Source: Promethearchaeota archaeon
Lineage (GTDB): Archaea > Asgardarchaeota > Lokiarchaeia > Sigyniarchaeales > SOKP01
Direction: 5' to 3'
Assembly (NCBI GenBank): GCA_004524725.1
Contig: SDNW01000010.1
Span: 1 to 40,275 of the forward strand
Length of the DNA stretch: 40,275 nt
Of this stretch, positions 15,905 to 25,371 are shown piece by piece (the first letter of the stretch is position 1; every line of letters starts with the position of its first letter). The position numbers were made by a program, and so were the translations under genes. The notes below the pieces were generated by a model, which did no database searches, was not told the origin of the DNA, and saw only the letters and a list, made by a program, of their open reading frames with translations.

Positions 15905-17086
15905 ATGAACGTGATTAAACCTCGAATTTTAATGGTGTCGTATCCATTTGACAAAAATGTACCCGCTGGAGGAAGTCTTCAAGCTATTAGATTAAGTAAG
16001 GAAATTATTAAGAAATTACCTGTTATCGCGATAGGATCATCAGTTGTTAAAGGAAATAGAAAACCAGCTTTAGAATTTGTTGAAGGAATTCCAACTTATA
16101 GAATTTATTTTGATGCAAAAAGACCAAGGGTATTAAGAACATTAGATCTATTAATTTTGATGATTAAAATAAGAAATATGTTCGATATTGTCCATTTTCA
16201 TGGATTTGATATGTATCCTATTTGCATTTTTGCAAAATTGATATTAAGGAAAAAAACTATAGTCAAGATTACGCTAAATGGTCAAGATGATCCACTCAGT
16301 AAGTTGAATAGACCACATATGTTTTTAAATTTAAAATTTAAGCTTAGGGCAATTAAGTTATTCTTATATAATCATATTGATAAAGTTATTACTATATCTG
16401 ATGAGCTTTATTATAATTCAAGAAAAGTATTTACAAAATCCAAACTCGAAAGAATCCCAAATGGGGTAGATGTTGACATTTTTTGTGAAGTTGATAAAAA
16501 ACATAAAAATGCTATACGTAAAAGCTTACGATTTAAAAATGATGATAAGATTGCTTTATATGTGGGCCACTTTGGAAAGAGGAAGGGAATCCCAGAATTA
16601 GTAGAAGCGTGGAAATATGTTGATAAAGCTAAATTAATATTACTTGGGACTTTTTTTACAGAAGGGTTTGATTCTTGTAGTTTTAATTTACTTATCAATC
16701 AAATCAAAAAAAATGAAAATGTCATTACTTTTCCCTATACTAATAACCCAGTAGAATTTTATCAAATTGCTGATCTTTTCGTTTTTCCTTCGAAGAGAGA
16801 AGGTTTACCTAATGCGATTTTAGAAGCCATGAGTTGCAACCTACCTATCCTTGCCTTTAATGGAAGTTGGACTAAAGGATTTTTAAATTCGAACAATTGT
16901 ATTTTAATTGACGAGTTAAATCCTAGAACCATAGCAGAAGAAGTAAATTGCTTTTTTAAAAATCACCATACACATAACAGCAATGAACTAAAAAATCAGA
17001 CAAGGACAATTATAGAAAAAGACTTTGCTTTATCAAGTATAGCTGAAAATTTTGTTTCTCTTTATCGTGAACTTTTTGTTGAGTGA
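15905..17086 (+). CDS. GT4-family glycosyltransferase
   Basis: A 393-residue GT-B fold enzyme. The N-terminal donor-independent half begins ILMVSYPFDKNVPAGGSLQA. The C-terminal half carries the GT4 features: the strand and glycine loop ALYVGHFGKRKGIPELVEAW and the sugar-nucleotide motif FPSKREGLPNAILEAMSCNLP, with the paired Glu residues of the EX7E signature. It probably adds a sugar from a nucleotide donor to a growing lipid-linked or surface glycan, in step with the upstream flippase. The sugar cannot be read from sequence. It is the last gene of this transcript; hairpins follow. Confidence 0.9.
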   Translation: MNVIKPRILMVSYPFDKNVPAGGSLQAIRLSKEIIKKLPVIAIGSSVVKGNRKPALEFVEGIPTYRIYFDAKRPRVLRTLDLLILMIKIRNMFDIVHFHGFDMYPICIFAKLILRKKTIVKITLNGQDDPLSKLNRPHMFLNLKFKLRAIKLFLYNHIDKVITISDELYYNSRKVFTKSKLERIPNGVDVDIFCEVDKKHKNAIRKSLRFKNDDKIALYVGHFGKRKGIPELVEAWKYVDKAKLILLGTFFTEGFDSCSFNLLINQIKKNENVITFPYTNNPVEFYQIADLFVFPSKREGLPNAILEAMSCNLPILAFNGSWTKGFLNSNNCILIDELNPRTIAEEVNCFFKNHHTHNSNELKNQTRTIIEKDFALSSIAENFVSLYRELFVE

Positions 17087-17110
17087 TTGTGTTAAGATCA
17101 TGAATTAATT

Positions 17111-17136
17111 AGGTTACTATCTGTTTTTAGTAATCT
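17111..17136 (+). terminator. Hairpin with T-rich context after the glycosyltransferase gene
   Basis: AGGTTACTA (17111-17119) pairs with TAGTAATCT (17128-17136), with one G-T pair, around a T-rich 8-base loop. It lies 25 bases after the stop and is followed by more T, so it is a likely transcript end. Confidence 0.45.
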
Positions 17137-17163
17137 TTTGCTGTTCTTCGCCTAATGCATATT

Positions 17164-17184
17164 TTCGCAAACAAAAGTTGCGAA
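17164..17184. repeat. Inverted repeat, 7-bp arms
   Basis: TTCGCAA and TTGCGAA flank ACAAAAG. The arms contain CG and GC steps, unusual in this A+T-rich spacer, so the hairpin is less likely to be chance than the pure A/T ones. Confidence 0.4.
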
Positions 17185-17196
17185 CTACAGGAGTGG

Positions 17197-17335
17197 CGGC
17201 TAAAAGCTTATATGAAGTTGTCTTACAATAAAATATGATTTAGAAATTAGTAAAGAATTTAGTAAAAATCCCGAAGTTGAGAAATCGTATTTTTATTCTT
17301 TTTTTATCCTATTAAAGAATTATTTAGAGACTCTT
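17197..17335 (+). pseudogene. Possible decayed copy of the 3' end of the metallo-beta-lactamase gene
   Basis: Bases 17197-17221 match 13872-13896 in the metallo-beta-lactamase gene at 23 of 25 positions, in the frame that encodes AKSLYEVV in both. The frame then stops within a few codons. A second similarity, 17315-17335 against 14007-14027 (downstream flank of the parent gene), keeps nearly the same spacing (about 118 versus 135 bases). The intervening sequence has drifted. Best explained as an old duplication remnant; conservation of such short blocks by chance is possible. Confidence 0.4.
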
Positions 17336-17492
17336 GGTTCAAATTTAAAGTAGAATGGAAAATTCATAATAATCTAGACTCTAAGAAAAGAAATATAACA
17401 TAGTTTTATACCGTTAACGCCATTTGTGGCTTAAAATAGAAGGTTTTTAATTTTATCAGACATTAAATTAATTATTATATAAAGTAGAGATA

Positions 17493-17879
17493 ATGTATAA
17501 CAATAAGGTACTGGATCATTTTAAAAATCCCCGGAATATGGGAGAGATGAAGGAAGCTGATGTTGTGGGAGAATACGGCAATCCAGTTTGCGGGGATCTC
17601 ATGTTCATCTATATAAAGGTCGCTAATAAGAATGGAAAGGATATTATTAAGGATATATCTTTCCAGACATTTGGATGTGCTGCCGCAATTGCTACATCTT
17701 CGATGATTACAGAATTAGCTAAAGGTAAAACTTTAGATGAAGCTAGAAAAATTACTAGGGATGATATTGCTACTTCTTTAGGCGGATTACCACCTCAAAA
17801 ACTCCATTGCAGTAATTTAGCTGCCGATGCTCTTCACAATGCCATTCAAAAATATTATTCAAAAAAAAATCCGCAATAA
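17493..17879 (+). CDS. iscU: Fe-S cluster scaffold protein IscU/NifU-like
   Basis: A 128-residue scaffold on which [2Fe-2S] or [4Fe-4S] clusters are built from persulfide sulfur. Classic signature: YNNKVLDHFKNPRN at the N-terminus, then Cys33 and Asp35 in GNPVCGD, Cys62 in TFGCAAAIA, and His105-Cys106 in LHCSNLAADAL. All three cluster cysteines and the Asp are present. It is a stand-alone IscU; the NifU C-terminal domains are absent. The sulfur donor is likely the NifS/IscS protein encoded at 2378. There are no adjacent isc genes, so it is a single-gene transcript. Confidence 0.93.
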   Translation: MYNNKVLDHFKNPRNMGEMKEADVVGEYGNPVCGDLMFIYIKVANKNGKDIIKDISFQTFGCAAAIATSSMITELAKGKTLDEARKITRDDIATSLGGLPPQKLHCSNLAADALHNAIQKYYSKKNPQ

Positions 17880-18034
17880 AATGCTACTATAAAAAAAATT
17901 AATATTTTATATATTATAGAAGCAAAAATTAAACCTTATATTCGTGAACTTCTCACTATCATTTCAAATTATAATCATCAGCTATTTTTATATCATTATC
18001 TATGAATATATTAGGATTATTTTATGATAGGTGA

Positions 18035-21022
18035 ATGAAAGTGGAATCATCAGAAGAAAAAATAAAAATTAAGCTTGGAGGCATGACATGTGCGTCCTGT
18101 GCATTAAAGATCGAGACAAAACTAAAAGATATGCCCGGTGTATCCAGTTCTGTAGTAAATTTCGCGAATGAAGAAGCTACAGTAGAATATAATTCGGGTT
18201 TAACTAATTATAATGAGTTTAACAAAGCCATCAAAAATTTGGGATATAAATCTACTTTAGCAAAAGTGGATATTAAAATCAATGATCCCCTGACTGAGGA
18301 TAAATTTAATTCATTAATCGGAGAAGTGAAAGCTATTGATGGGATATATAACGTTCGAGGGAATCTTATAGCCTCCAAATTATTTATCGAATTTAATGAA
18401 CTAAAAATTGATGAGAATAAAATTTATACGATGATTAAGAAATTAGGATATAATATTGAAAAAGCAGCTAGTGCTATTGATAAGGAAATCGAGAAACATA
18501 AAAAGGAAATGAATTATCGTCTTCGAATCTTATTCACTTCATTAGCATTTACTCTTGTTATCACTCCAATTAGTTGGTGGGTACCTGAGTCTTTTGCTAG
18601 GAATTTACTCCTTTTCTTCTTAGCTATTGGGAACTATAGCGTTGCGGGTTCTTTCTTTCTTATAGGTGCATATAAATCATTAAGAAATAAATCTACGAAT
18701 ATGGATGTTTTAGTCGCGTTGGGTACGACAACTGCGTTAGTATATTCAATATTGACTACATTCGTTATTGATGGAAAAACTTTTTACGAAGCAATGTCCA
18801 TGATTTTGACATTCCTTTTAATCGGAAAGTATTTTGAACATAAAACAAAAGGACAAACCTCTGAAGCGATAAAGAAACTTATTGGTCTTCAACCAAAGAC
18901 AGCAACACTCCTAAAAGATGGAAATGAAATAGAAATTCCTATAGAAGAGATTGAAGTTGGGGATGTTCTCGTAGTGAGACCTGGAGAGAAAATACCTGTG
19001 GATGGCAAAGTTGTTAAAGGAAAAACGAAAGTTGACGAGTCAATGATTACTGGTGAGAGTAAATATGTTAAAAAGGAAATCGATAGCGAAGTAATTGGTG
19101 CAACAGTCAATCAAACGGGATTATTACATGTAAAATCTGAGCGAGTCGGAAAGGATACCCTACTATTTCAGATCATCGACTTTGTCAAGGAGGCACAAAG
19201 TAAAAAAGCTGCCAAACAAAAGCTCGCAGATAAGGTGAGTAATTATTTCGTTCCTATTGTGGTATTAATTGCTATTGGTGCGTTTTTATACTGGTTTTTC
19301 ATAGCAAATATTGGATTAGAATTATCTTTATTAGTATTTACGTCCATTGTGGTTATTTCATGTCCTTGTGCTTTAGGTTTAGCAATTCCCACTGCTGTGA
19401 TGGTAGGAACTGGGAAAGGAGCGGAAAATGGCATCTTACTTAAAGGAGGAGATTCTTTAGAAGCAATTAATTCGGTGAATACGATTGTTTTTGATAAAAC
19501 TGGAACGTTAACTGTCGGAAAACCAAGAGTCTCAAGAATTTTTACTGAAAAAGAGTTAAATGGGGATGGGTTTGATGAACTAAAGGTGCTATTTGCTGCG
19601 GGTAGTGCTGAAATGGGTTCTGAACATCCTTTGGCTCGGGCAATAATTGAGGAGGCGAATCAAAGAGGATTAACCTTAGAAAGTCCCAATGAATTTGAAG
19701 CGATACCGGGAAAAGGAATCATCGCAAAAGTTAATGAGGAACAGATTATTATCGGTAATGAAAAACTAATGCTTGAAAATAACATTACCTTAGATAAGTA
19801 TCATTCAAAATTACATGAATTCCAAGAAGAGGGGGTCACTTCAATTTTAATCAGTATTGATAATACATTACGAGGAATTATTGGTATTTCAGATAAAATC
19901 AAAGATCAGGCCTTCTATACTCTTGAAAAGTTAAAAGAAAAGGGACTAAAGATTTACATGATAACTGGGGATAATAAAAAAACTGGCTTAAGCATTGGAA
20001 AGCAATTAGGAATAGAAGAAAAAAATATCCTAGCAGAAGTCCTACCTAATGAAAAAGCCAATACTATTAAAAAGTTGCAAGAAAAAAAGAAAGCTTCAGT
20101 TGCGATGGTTGGGGATGGAATTAATGATGCTCCCGCATTGGCTCAAGCTGATGTTGGAATTGCGATTGGTTCTGGTACCGACATTGCCATAGAAACAGCA
20201 GATATCGTATTAATGCGCGGTGATCTTCGAAATGTAGTGGCTGCAATTAATTTATCAAAGAAAACTTATAGAAAAATGTTAACCAATTTATTCTGGGCAT
20301 TTATTTATAATCTCATAGGTATACCAATCGCAGCGGGAGTGTTATACTATTTCACAGGGTTCTTTTTACCACCTTATTTAGCAGCGGTATTTATGGCTTC
20401 CAGTTCTGTTTCCGTAGTAACCAATGCGCTATTCTTGAAAAGATATGAACCAAAGACACCGCTTCAAGTAGAAGAGGAAAGAATACTCTTATCTCAAGAA
20501 AAAGTGATAGATCCGGTTTGTGGAATGGAAATCGATCCAAGGAGGGCAATTGAATATGTTTATGAAGATAAACTATATCATTTCTGTAATCCAAACTGTG
20601 AAGCCCATTTCAAACGAAATCCTGAAAAATTCAAAAACTATGACAATATGAATCCAAACTTAATGATGAAAAATGAAAAATCTGCGGAAGTTGTTGATAT
20701 AGTGTGTAATATGAAAGGTAAAGCTGAAGATTGGATCTCTTATGAATACAAAGATGATGATTACTATTTTTGTAGTGAATCTTGTAGAGAAGAATTTAAA
20801 AACGATCCTGAAAAATTTATTAAAAAAAATGAAAAAAATGAGAGTGATAAACATATGGGAAAATTAAAATGCCAAGAATGTGATTATGAACAAGATATTC
20901 CTTCACATTGTGGAAAACCGATGCATCAAGAAGGTAATCAACTAGTTTGTTGGATGGGTGCTTCTTGTGGTGCTCAACCTATTCCTGAGCATCATGGAAA
21001 ACCCATGAAAGTTGTTGAATAA
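18035..21022 (+). CDS. copA: Copper-type P1B ATPase with two YHS modules and a zinc-ribbon tail
   Basis: A 995-residue heavy-metal pump. Residues 10-75 are an HMA domain with MTCASC (Cys19, Cys22); residues about 85-145 are a second HMA-like fold that has lost both Cys. The transport core has eight membrane helices, the CPC motif at 443-445, the phosphorylation Asp487 in DKTGT, TGDN, and GDGINDAPA from 693. CPC with MTCASC is typical of Cu(I) export, though Ag+ is possible. The C-terminus is unusual: YHS-like modules at about 826-870 ([19 protein letters not shown]) and 888-935 ([18 protein letters not shown]). A zinc-ribbon-like tail follows at about 945-990 ([25 protein letters not shown]). 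GTG- or ATG-rich upstream sequence offers ATG 18035 after GATAGGTGA. Confidence 0.92.
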   Translation: MKVESSEEKIKIKLGGMTCASCALKIETKLKDMPGVSSSVVNFANEEATVEYNSGLTNYNEFNKAIKNLGYKSTLAKVDIKINDPLTEDKFNSLIGEVKAIDGIYNVRGNLIASKLFIEFNELKIDENKIYTMIKKLGYNIEKAASAIDKEIEKHKKEMNYRLRILFTSLAFTLVITPISWWVPESFARNLLLFFLAIGNYSVAGSFFLIGAYKSLRNKSTNMDVLVALGTTTALVYSILTTFVIDGKTFYEAMSMILTFLLIGKYFEHKTKGQTSEAIKKLIGLQPKTATLLKDGNEIEIPIEEIEVGDVLVVRPGEKIPVDGKVVKGKTKVDESMITGESKYVKKEIDSEVIGATVNQTGLLHVKSERVGKDTLLFQIIDFVKEAQSKKAAKQKLADKVSNYFVPIVVLIAIGAFLYWFFIANIGLELSLLVFTSIVVISCPCALGLAIPTAVMVGTGKGAENGILLKGGDSLEAINSVNTIVFDKTGTLTVGKPRVSRIFTEKELNGDGFDELKVLFAAGSAEMGSEHPLARAIIEEANQRGLTLESPNEFEAIPGKGIIAKVNEEQIIIGNEKLMLENNITLDKYHSKLHEFQEEGVTSILISIDNTLRGIIGISDKIKDQAFYTLEKLKEKGLKIYMITGDNKKTGLSIGKQLGIEEKNILAEVLPNEKANTIKKLQEKKKASVAMVGDGINDAPALAQADVGIAIGSGTDIAIETADIVLMRGDLRNVVAAINLSKKTYRKMLTNLFWAFIYNLIGIPIAAGVLYYFTGFFLPPYLAAVFMASSSVSVVTNALFLKRYEPKTPLQVEEERILLSQEKVIDPVCGMEIDPRRAIEYVYEDKLYHFCNPNCEAHFKRNPEKFKNYDNMNPNLMMKNEKSAEVVDIVCNMKGKAEDWISYEYKDDDYYFCSESCREEFKNDPEKFIKKNEKNESDKHMGKLKCQECDYEQDIPSHCGKPMHQEGNQLVCWMGASCGAQPIPEHHGKPMKVVE

Positions 21023-21042
21023 TGCTAAAGAGGTGAACATTG

Positions 21043-21219
21043 ATGAAAGAATTAGTTTGTAAGAAATGTGGCAAAATTAGTGAGACTTTACCCATGCACT
21101 GCGGATATAATATGAGTTATAATGAAGAAGTTAATCAATGGGAGTGTTACATGGGTAAGGGTTGCGGATATATTACTTTAGATGAATATATCTGTGAGAA
21201 TTGTTGTAATAATAAATAA
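21043..21219 (+). CDS. 58-residue zinc-ribbon mini-protein related to the CopA tail
   Basis: A short gene starting 20 bases after copA, with AGAGGTGA before ATG 21043. It encodes VCKKCGKISETLPMHCGY, then CYMGKGCGY, and ends with ICENCC. The order CxxC, MHCG, C-Y/W-MG-xxCG is the same as in the last 50 residues of the upstream ATPase, so the two are homologous modules, one fused and one free. About nine Cys and one His suggest Zn or Cu(I) binding. A metallochaperone feeding the pump is a reasonable inference from synteny, not shown. Confidence 0.7.
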   Translation: MKELVCKKCGKISETLPMHCGYNMSYNEEVNQWECYMGKGCGYITLDEYICENCCNNK

Positions 21220-21242
21220 TTTTTTCTTCTTTTTTTTTTAAA
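21220..21242. terminator. T-tract between convergent genes
   Basis: A T-rich stretch, TTTTTTCTTC followed by nine T, ends the copA transcript. It is followed by an A-run, so on the minus strand it also offers a U-rich end for the MFS gene. Confidence 0.5.
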
Positions 21243-21252
21243 AAATTCTATC

Positions 21253-22536
21253 TCAAGGAATAATTTTATGCTTTTTTTTTATATAGATTAATAGTGTTAG
21301 AAACAAAAAAATGAAAAATCCAATAGAAGTTATAAATGCCCCAACGATAATAACAGTTTTATAGGCAAAAACTTGAGAAAAGCCTTCACCAACTAAAATA
21401 TCAAAAAGAGGACCAGAGATTAATGTGGCGGGGAGCCCCCAGGAAAGAAAAAAAGTTGTGTTATAAACTCCAAATAGTTTTGCTCGATTTTTTGGGGGAA
21501 TTAAATTAGAGGCAATGGTATAGGAAGAGGCAGATATAATGACATCTGTAGTTCCAATAAGGAAACTGCCGATAAATATATATAACAAATCATCAGTCAA
21601 TCCTGTTATAAGAAGTGCGGTAATAGCAAAAATCACTCCAATAATAAATATTTTGGAATCTCCAAACTTTTTGCTCATTCTGCCGGTAATAATACCAGTA
21701 ATTAACACAGCAATCGATCGAAAATTAGTAATATAGCTCAATAAAATACTATCAACATTGAATCCTTCATCCAAAATCAAATAAGGGCTATAAATTGTTG
21801 AAATAGAATTACGACCAAAATTTACAAAAACTAAAGCTATTGTAAAGATGATAAACACTCTTCTCCAGTTAGTTTGATTGAGATTCGCATTTTCTGTCTT
21901 TTTAATTGTTTCTTGAACGATTTTAATACCTCCTTCTGGAGCAAAGAACATCGGGATGGTCGACAAGAACATAACTAAGGATGCAATAAAAAAAAGAGGT
22001 CCATTTCGGAATCCAAATCCATTATCATATAAATATCCTCCAATTGTTATACCAATTATCCGACCTACTCCTCCTATACTCGTTAAATCCCCCATTATCT
22101 TACTTCTATCTTGCAATGGGTAAAGATCACTTATTAAAGCACTCCAACCAATATTTGACATGCTCCAAAATATTTCTATACATGATAAACCGATAATAAT
22201 TACATATCCTGCGACTAAAAAAATAGAAAAGAATGAATGTATTAACCAAACTAAAATAGTACCAATTCCCGCTAATATTTCGCCTAAAATAATTAACGAT
22301 CTGCGTCTTTGCCAGCGATCACTCAGTGGTCCCCAAACGAAATTCTGAAAAATAACACTAAAGATCATTGGAAGAGTTGCATATAAAGTAGTTTCTGTCA
22401 TCGATAATTTCAAAAAATCTCGTAAATAAATGGATAGATAGGTGTAAAATAAACCTCTCCTAAACATTGCTAAGAATTGAAATGAAGAAATCCCGGTAAA
22501 TATTTTGAGGAGTTGCTTTTGAACCAAATATCCCAC
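21253..22536 (-). CDS. Major facilitator superfamily transporter
   Basis: A 427-residue, twelve-helix transporter. The loop 2-3 signature is recognisable as GPLSDRWQRRRSLIILGEI, with a second-half counterpart GRMSKKFGDSKIFIIG. The family spans drug, sugar and peptide carriers, and nothing in the sequence fixes the substrate; the arrangement resembles multidrug-type MFS proteins. The gene after it on this strand begins upstream at 24949 with a 92-base gap, so co-transcription is possible. Confidence 0.85.
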   Translation of the reverse strand: MGYLVQKQLLKIFTGISSFQFLAMFRRGLFYTYLSIYLRDFLKLSMTETTLYATLPMIFSVIFQNFVWGPLSDRWQRRRSLIILGEILAGIGTILVWLIHSFFSIFLVAGYVIIIGLSCIEIFWSMSNIGWSALISDLYPLQDRSKIMGDLTSIGGVGRIIGITIGGYLYDNGFGFRNGPLFFIASLVMFLSTIPMFFAPEGGIKIVQETIKKTENANLNQTNWRRVFIIFTIALVFVNFGRNSISTIYSPYLILDEGFNVDSILLSYITNFRSIAVLITGIITGRMSKKFGDSKIFIIGVIFAITALLITGLTDDLLYIFIGSFLIGTTDVIISASSYTIASNLIPPKNRAKLFGVYNTTFFLSWGLPATLISGPLFDILVGEGFSQVFAYKTVIIVGAFITSIGFFIFLFLTLLIYIKKKHKIIP

Positions 22537-22627
22537 TTGTCAATTTATTTAAATCGGTATAATTGTTGCAGATAAATTCTTTTTCTTACTTGAATTTTGC
22601 TAAAAACGCAACTATAAGGAAGAAAAA

Positions 22628-24949
22628 CTAAGATTCGATATTAAAAACATCTACATCTTTCAAAGGAAATTTTTTTAAAATCTTTGAAATGTCGCCACCT
22701 TTTCTATCCTTTTCAACGTATTCCTCATAGCTGGGGTAATACTCGAATAAAATCCGATAAAGTGTATTCCATTGTTTTTGCTGTTCATTTTCATTAGGGA
22801 TTCTTTTTTTTACTTTAGAAAGGGTAGCTTTAACTCGTTTACGTTGTAGATATTTAGTAAAACGATTCATAATTTCTATTCTAATTTTGGAATAGTGGAG
22901 AGGTCTAAAACTTGACAATACATAATTTAAATCATCATCAGCGAGGGGTAAAAAGCTGATTATTTTGTCTTCTGGTTCATTGGGATTTTCCAAGAGTCTT
23001 AATTCTATATCTGTTTTATTTAAAGTTTCCAAGATGGGATAAAGTTCTCCTGGATTAATTTTAGTTTCTAATTGAACTTCAGAGGCAATCTCAGAAATTG
23101 GAAAAGTGAATTCAGGATATTTTTCTTCGTTTTCAATACGATAGATATACTCCTTTTTAAGAATACTTAATATCATATGTTTTAAAGAGCTTGGAACTTC
23201 TCTTTTAGCAAAGGAAATAGTTGTACTATTTTGTTTTAATTTGATCTTTTGCTCATCTCGGTGTTTTTTAGTAATCTCTGTCGATAAGGAACTTAAAAAT
23301 TGATCAGAAGCTTTATCAGACTTCACATTGTTAGTTAGATTTATTTTTCTAGGTTCTTTACTCGAAATCATTTTATATAATCTTTGAGAAAGAAAATTCT
23401 TCGCTTTTCTTTCAGCAACCACTTTACTATCAAATTTTTCCGTGATCGACATAAAATCAATCACTTTCTGAGTTATTCCATATTCATTTTTTTTTTCGGT
23501 GAGCAACACATCCATGTTTGTATCTGAAAGTTTGTGAAGCAATGAATATACCTCATTTTTCGGAAGTTTTGTGGCTTTTATTAATTCACGTTCAAGAATT
23601 TCAACCGGGTAGGCATCTCCACGTCGTATATATTCACTTTTAATTAATTTATAAACAATTTCCATAGACTCTGCTTCTTTATCAACAGTTTCTTTTTGTA
23701 ATCGTATAAACATAGAAGTCTCGTGCGGTTTTAGATAATATATTAGTAATGTTAATCCAAGGAAGATAATCATAATTATTGATATAACGTACTTATCTGC
23801 CATAAAAAAGTTACCTATAAGGGTGATTGATTGATTTGGGATCTCATTTTGGAGAGAAAATCGGCTAAGTGTTTGAGCAAAAACGCATCCTAAAATCAAA
23901 ATAACTAATCCATCTCTTTTGAAGAATAAAAGTTGCCATCCAATTGATCTTCCAAACTTTTTAATAATACGATAAAGGAAATACATGGAAATTAAAAATT
24001 CAAAAATGAAAATGTAGCCCGCAGGTGAACCTGCTGTACCTAAAGATGCCTTAAGAGCTGATACGGTTTCAGGGCTTAAAAATAAGAATATAGTTACTTG
24101 GAGCATCTGAAAGAAAAATATAAATAATACAATAAGACAAAAAGTAAAGTTATCATAAAGTGCTACTCGTCGAGTTTCTGCTTTCTTTCGAGTGAATACA
24201 AATTCAAAGATGATAAATAATAATGTTAAAATTAGACTAAAGTAAATTAAAGGCATAATTAATCTCATTTCGATATTGTACACATTTACAGCACTTTCGG
24301 GATCAGATATAGCAAATAAGTCTAAGGAGATAAAAACCAATAATCCTCGATAGATTAATGCTAATATCACTAAAACACCCAAAATGAAATAGGGGGTTAT
24401 AAACGCACCCATGCGACGGAACGGTGAATACTTCTCTATAGCTCGAGCTTCAATTTTAGTGGCAAATTTTCGTGAATACATAAAAAACCTAACACTTAAT
24501 AATATAAGCCAGAAAGTTGCTAGTGCAAGCAAATAGCTCATTAAATTCACGCTGGAGAGACCTAAGAATATAAGATAGAAGAGCGTAATAAGTCCGATAT
24601 ATAAAATCACTTGCTTTAATATAGTGTGGTCTTGGAAAATAAAAAGACGTATTTTATCATTACTATAAAGTACTGAAAGAGACAGAAAGAGTGCTATAAT
24701 CGCATTACCAAACACAAAGGGATTTCCAAAGGAAACAATATATATAAATATATTATCGGGAAAATTAATAGCGAATAATAGGATGAAAGAATAAAATAAA
24801 AATATGAAATATATGCCTAAGAAATCTTTTTTAAAGGCAAATGATTTAGGAGGCTCCTTTCCCTCCACATAAATTTCTCTAAAAATGATTTTTCTTATAA
24901 TCGGTTTCAATGAACTCTTTATTTTAGATAGGAAGGTAAGCTTTTTCAT
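22628..24949 (-). CDS. Ten-helix membrane protein with cytosolic winged-helix-like repeats
   Basis: A 773-residue protein I do not recognise as a named family. Residues about 25-405 contain ten hydrophobic segments with short loops (first FLGIYFIFLFYSFILLFAI, last ISIIMIIFLGLTLLIYYL). Residues about 415-773 are soluble. Two similar stretches occur there. The first (about 425-490) runs LIKSEYIRRGDAYPVEILE to EVYSLLHKLSDTNMDVLL. The second (about 585-670) runs ILKKEYIYRIENEEKYPEF to ELYPILETLNKTDIELRL. Each reads as helix, helix, recognition helix and wing, so a tandem winged-helix fold is likely. A membrane sensor or anchored regulator is the inference. A small winged-helix-like gene lies divergently upstream. 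Confidence 0.7.
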   Translation of the reverse strand: MKKLTFLSKIKSSLKPIIRKIIFREIYVEGKEPPKSFAFKKDFLGIYFIFLFYSFILLFAINFPDNIFIYIVSFGNPFVFGNAIIALFLSLSVLYSNDKIRLFIFQDHTILKQVILYIGLITLFYLIFLGLSSVNLMSYLLALATFWLILLSVRFFMYSRKFATKIEARAIEKYSPFRRMGAFITPYFILGVLVILALIYRGLLVFISLDLFAISDPESAVNVYNIEMRLIMPLIYFSLILTLLFIIFEFVFTRKKAETRRVALYDNFTFCLIVLFIFFFQMLQVTIFLFLSPETVSALKASLGTAGSPAGYIFIFEFLISMYFLYRIIKKFGRSIGWQLLFFKRDGLVILILGCVFAQTLSRFSLQNEIPNQSITLIGNFFMADKYVISIIMIIFLGLTLLIYYLKPHETSMFIRLQKETVDKEAESMEIVYKLIKSEYIRRGDAYPVEILERELIKATKLPKNEVYSLLHKLSDTNMDVLLTEKKNEYGITQKVIDFMSITEKFDSKVVAERKAKNFLSQRLYKMISSKEPRKINLTNNVKSDKASDQFLSSLSTEITKKHRDEQKIKLKQNSTTISFAKREVPSSLKHMILSILKKEYIYRIENEEKYPEFTFPISEIASEVQLETKINPGELYPILETLNKTDIELRLLENPNEPEDKIISFLPLADDDLNYVLSSFRPLHYSKIRIEIMNRFTKYLQRKRVKATLSKVKKRIPNENEQQKQWNTLYRILFEYYPSYEEYVEKDRKGGDISKILKKFPLKDVDVFNIES

Positions 24950-25044
24950 ACATTAATCTATCTGAACTAATTTTAATCAATGTGATAACTTAGTAAAATA
25001 AAATTTTATTCTTAAATAAATCTTAATATCATGGTATTTACGCG

Positions 25045-25067
25045 TTGAAACTTTTAAAAAGTTTCAA
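25045..25067. promoter_or_regulatory. 23-bp palindromic operator candidate
   Basis: TTGAAACTTT (25045-25054) and its exact reverse complement AAAGTTTCAA (25058-25067) are separated by TAA. It ends 13 bases before the ATG of a small winged-helix-like gene, where it would overlap the promoter or start site. Ten-base perfect arms with a 3-base centre are typical of a dimeric repressor site. Confidence 0.6.
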
Positions 25068-25079
25068 ATATATTATTAT

Positions 25080-25358
25080 ATGAATATGGTTGCAAATCAA
25101 GATAGAGAGAAAATTATTTCTTTGGTTAAACAAGCTATTGAAATGCTTTGTGAGAAAAACATCTCCAATGTAGTAATCCTCTCTTCTTATAAGATAAATT
25201 CGGTTTTGAAAGAGAATTTTGGTATTAACATTAGAGTGGATAAAATCGGACGGATTCTAAGTACTATTGCGAAAAGAAATCATTTAAAAAGACTTAAAAC
25301 CAATATACCTAAATATAAACTCCATATTTCTATGGTTTCAAATCTTGAATTTTTCTAA
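25080..25358 (+). CDS. Small winged-helix-like DNA-binding protein
   Basis: A 92-residue protein with a helix (DREKIISLVKQAIEMLCEKN), a second helix (SSYKINSVLKENFG) and a basic third segment, DKIGRILSTIAKRNHLKRL, followed by a YKLH strand. That order fits a winged helix whose recognition helix is rich in Lys and Arg. The name is not known to me, and the family assignment is by pattern only. A near-perfect palindrome immediately upstream suggests autoregulation and possibly control of the divergent membrane-protein gene. ATG 25080 is chosen; a second ATG follows two codons later. Leaderless, with no Shine-Dalgarno sequence. Confidence 0.6.
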   Translation: MNMVANQDREKIISLVKQAIEMLCEKNISNVVILSSYKINSVLKENFGINIRVDKIGRILSTIAKRNHLKRLKTNIPKYKLHISMVSNLEFF

Positions 25359-25371
25359 AATCCAGGTATCG

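Larger units (their letters stand above)
17087..17492. other. 400-base non-coding stretch with hairpins and decayed sequence
   Basis: Between the glycosyltransferase and iscU there is no intact gene. It contains two hairpins (17111-17136, 17164-17184) and a short segment resembling the 3' end of the metallo-beta-lactamase gene (from 17197). A 45-codon frame (about 17222-17353) encodes charged residues such as LEISKEFSKNPEVEKS but has no start. It looks like a graveyard or recombination scar. The iscU promoter must lie near the right end. Confidence 0.5.

Noticed and set aside
17222-17353. 45-codon frame in the spacer before iscU as a real small gene
   Set aside because: It has no start codon or ribosome-binding site and lies in a region with signs of decay.
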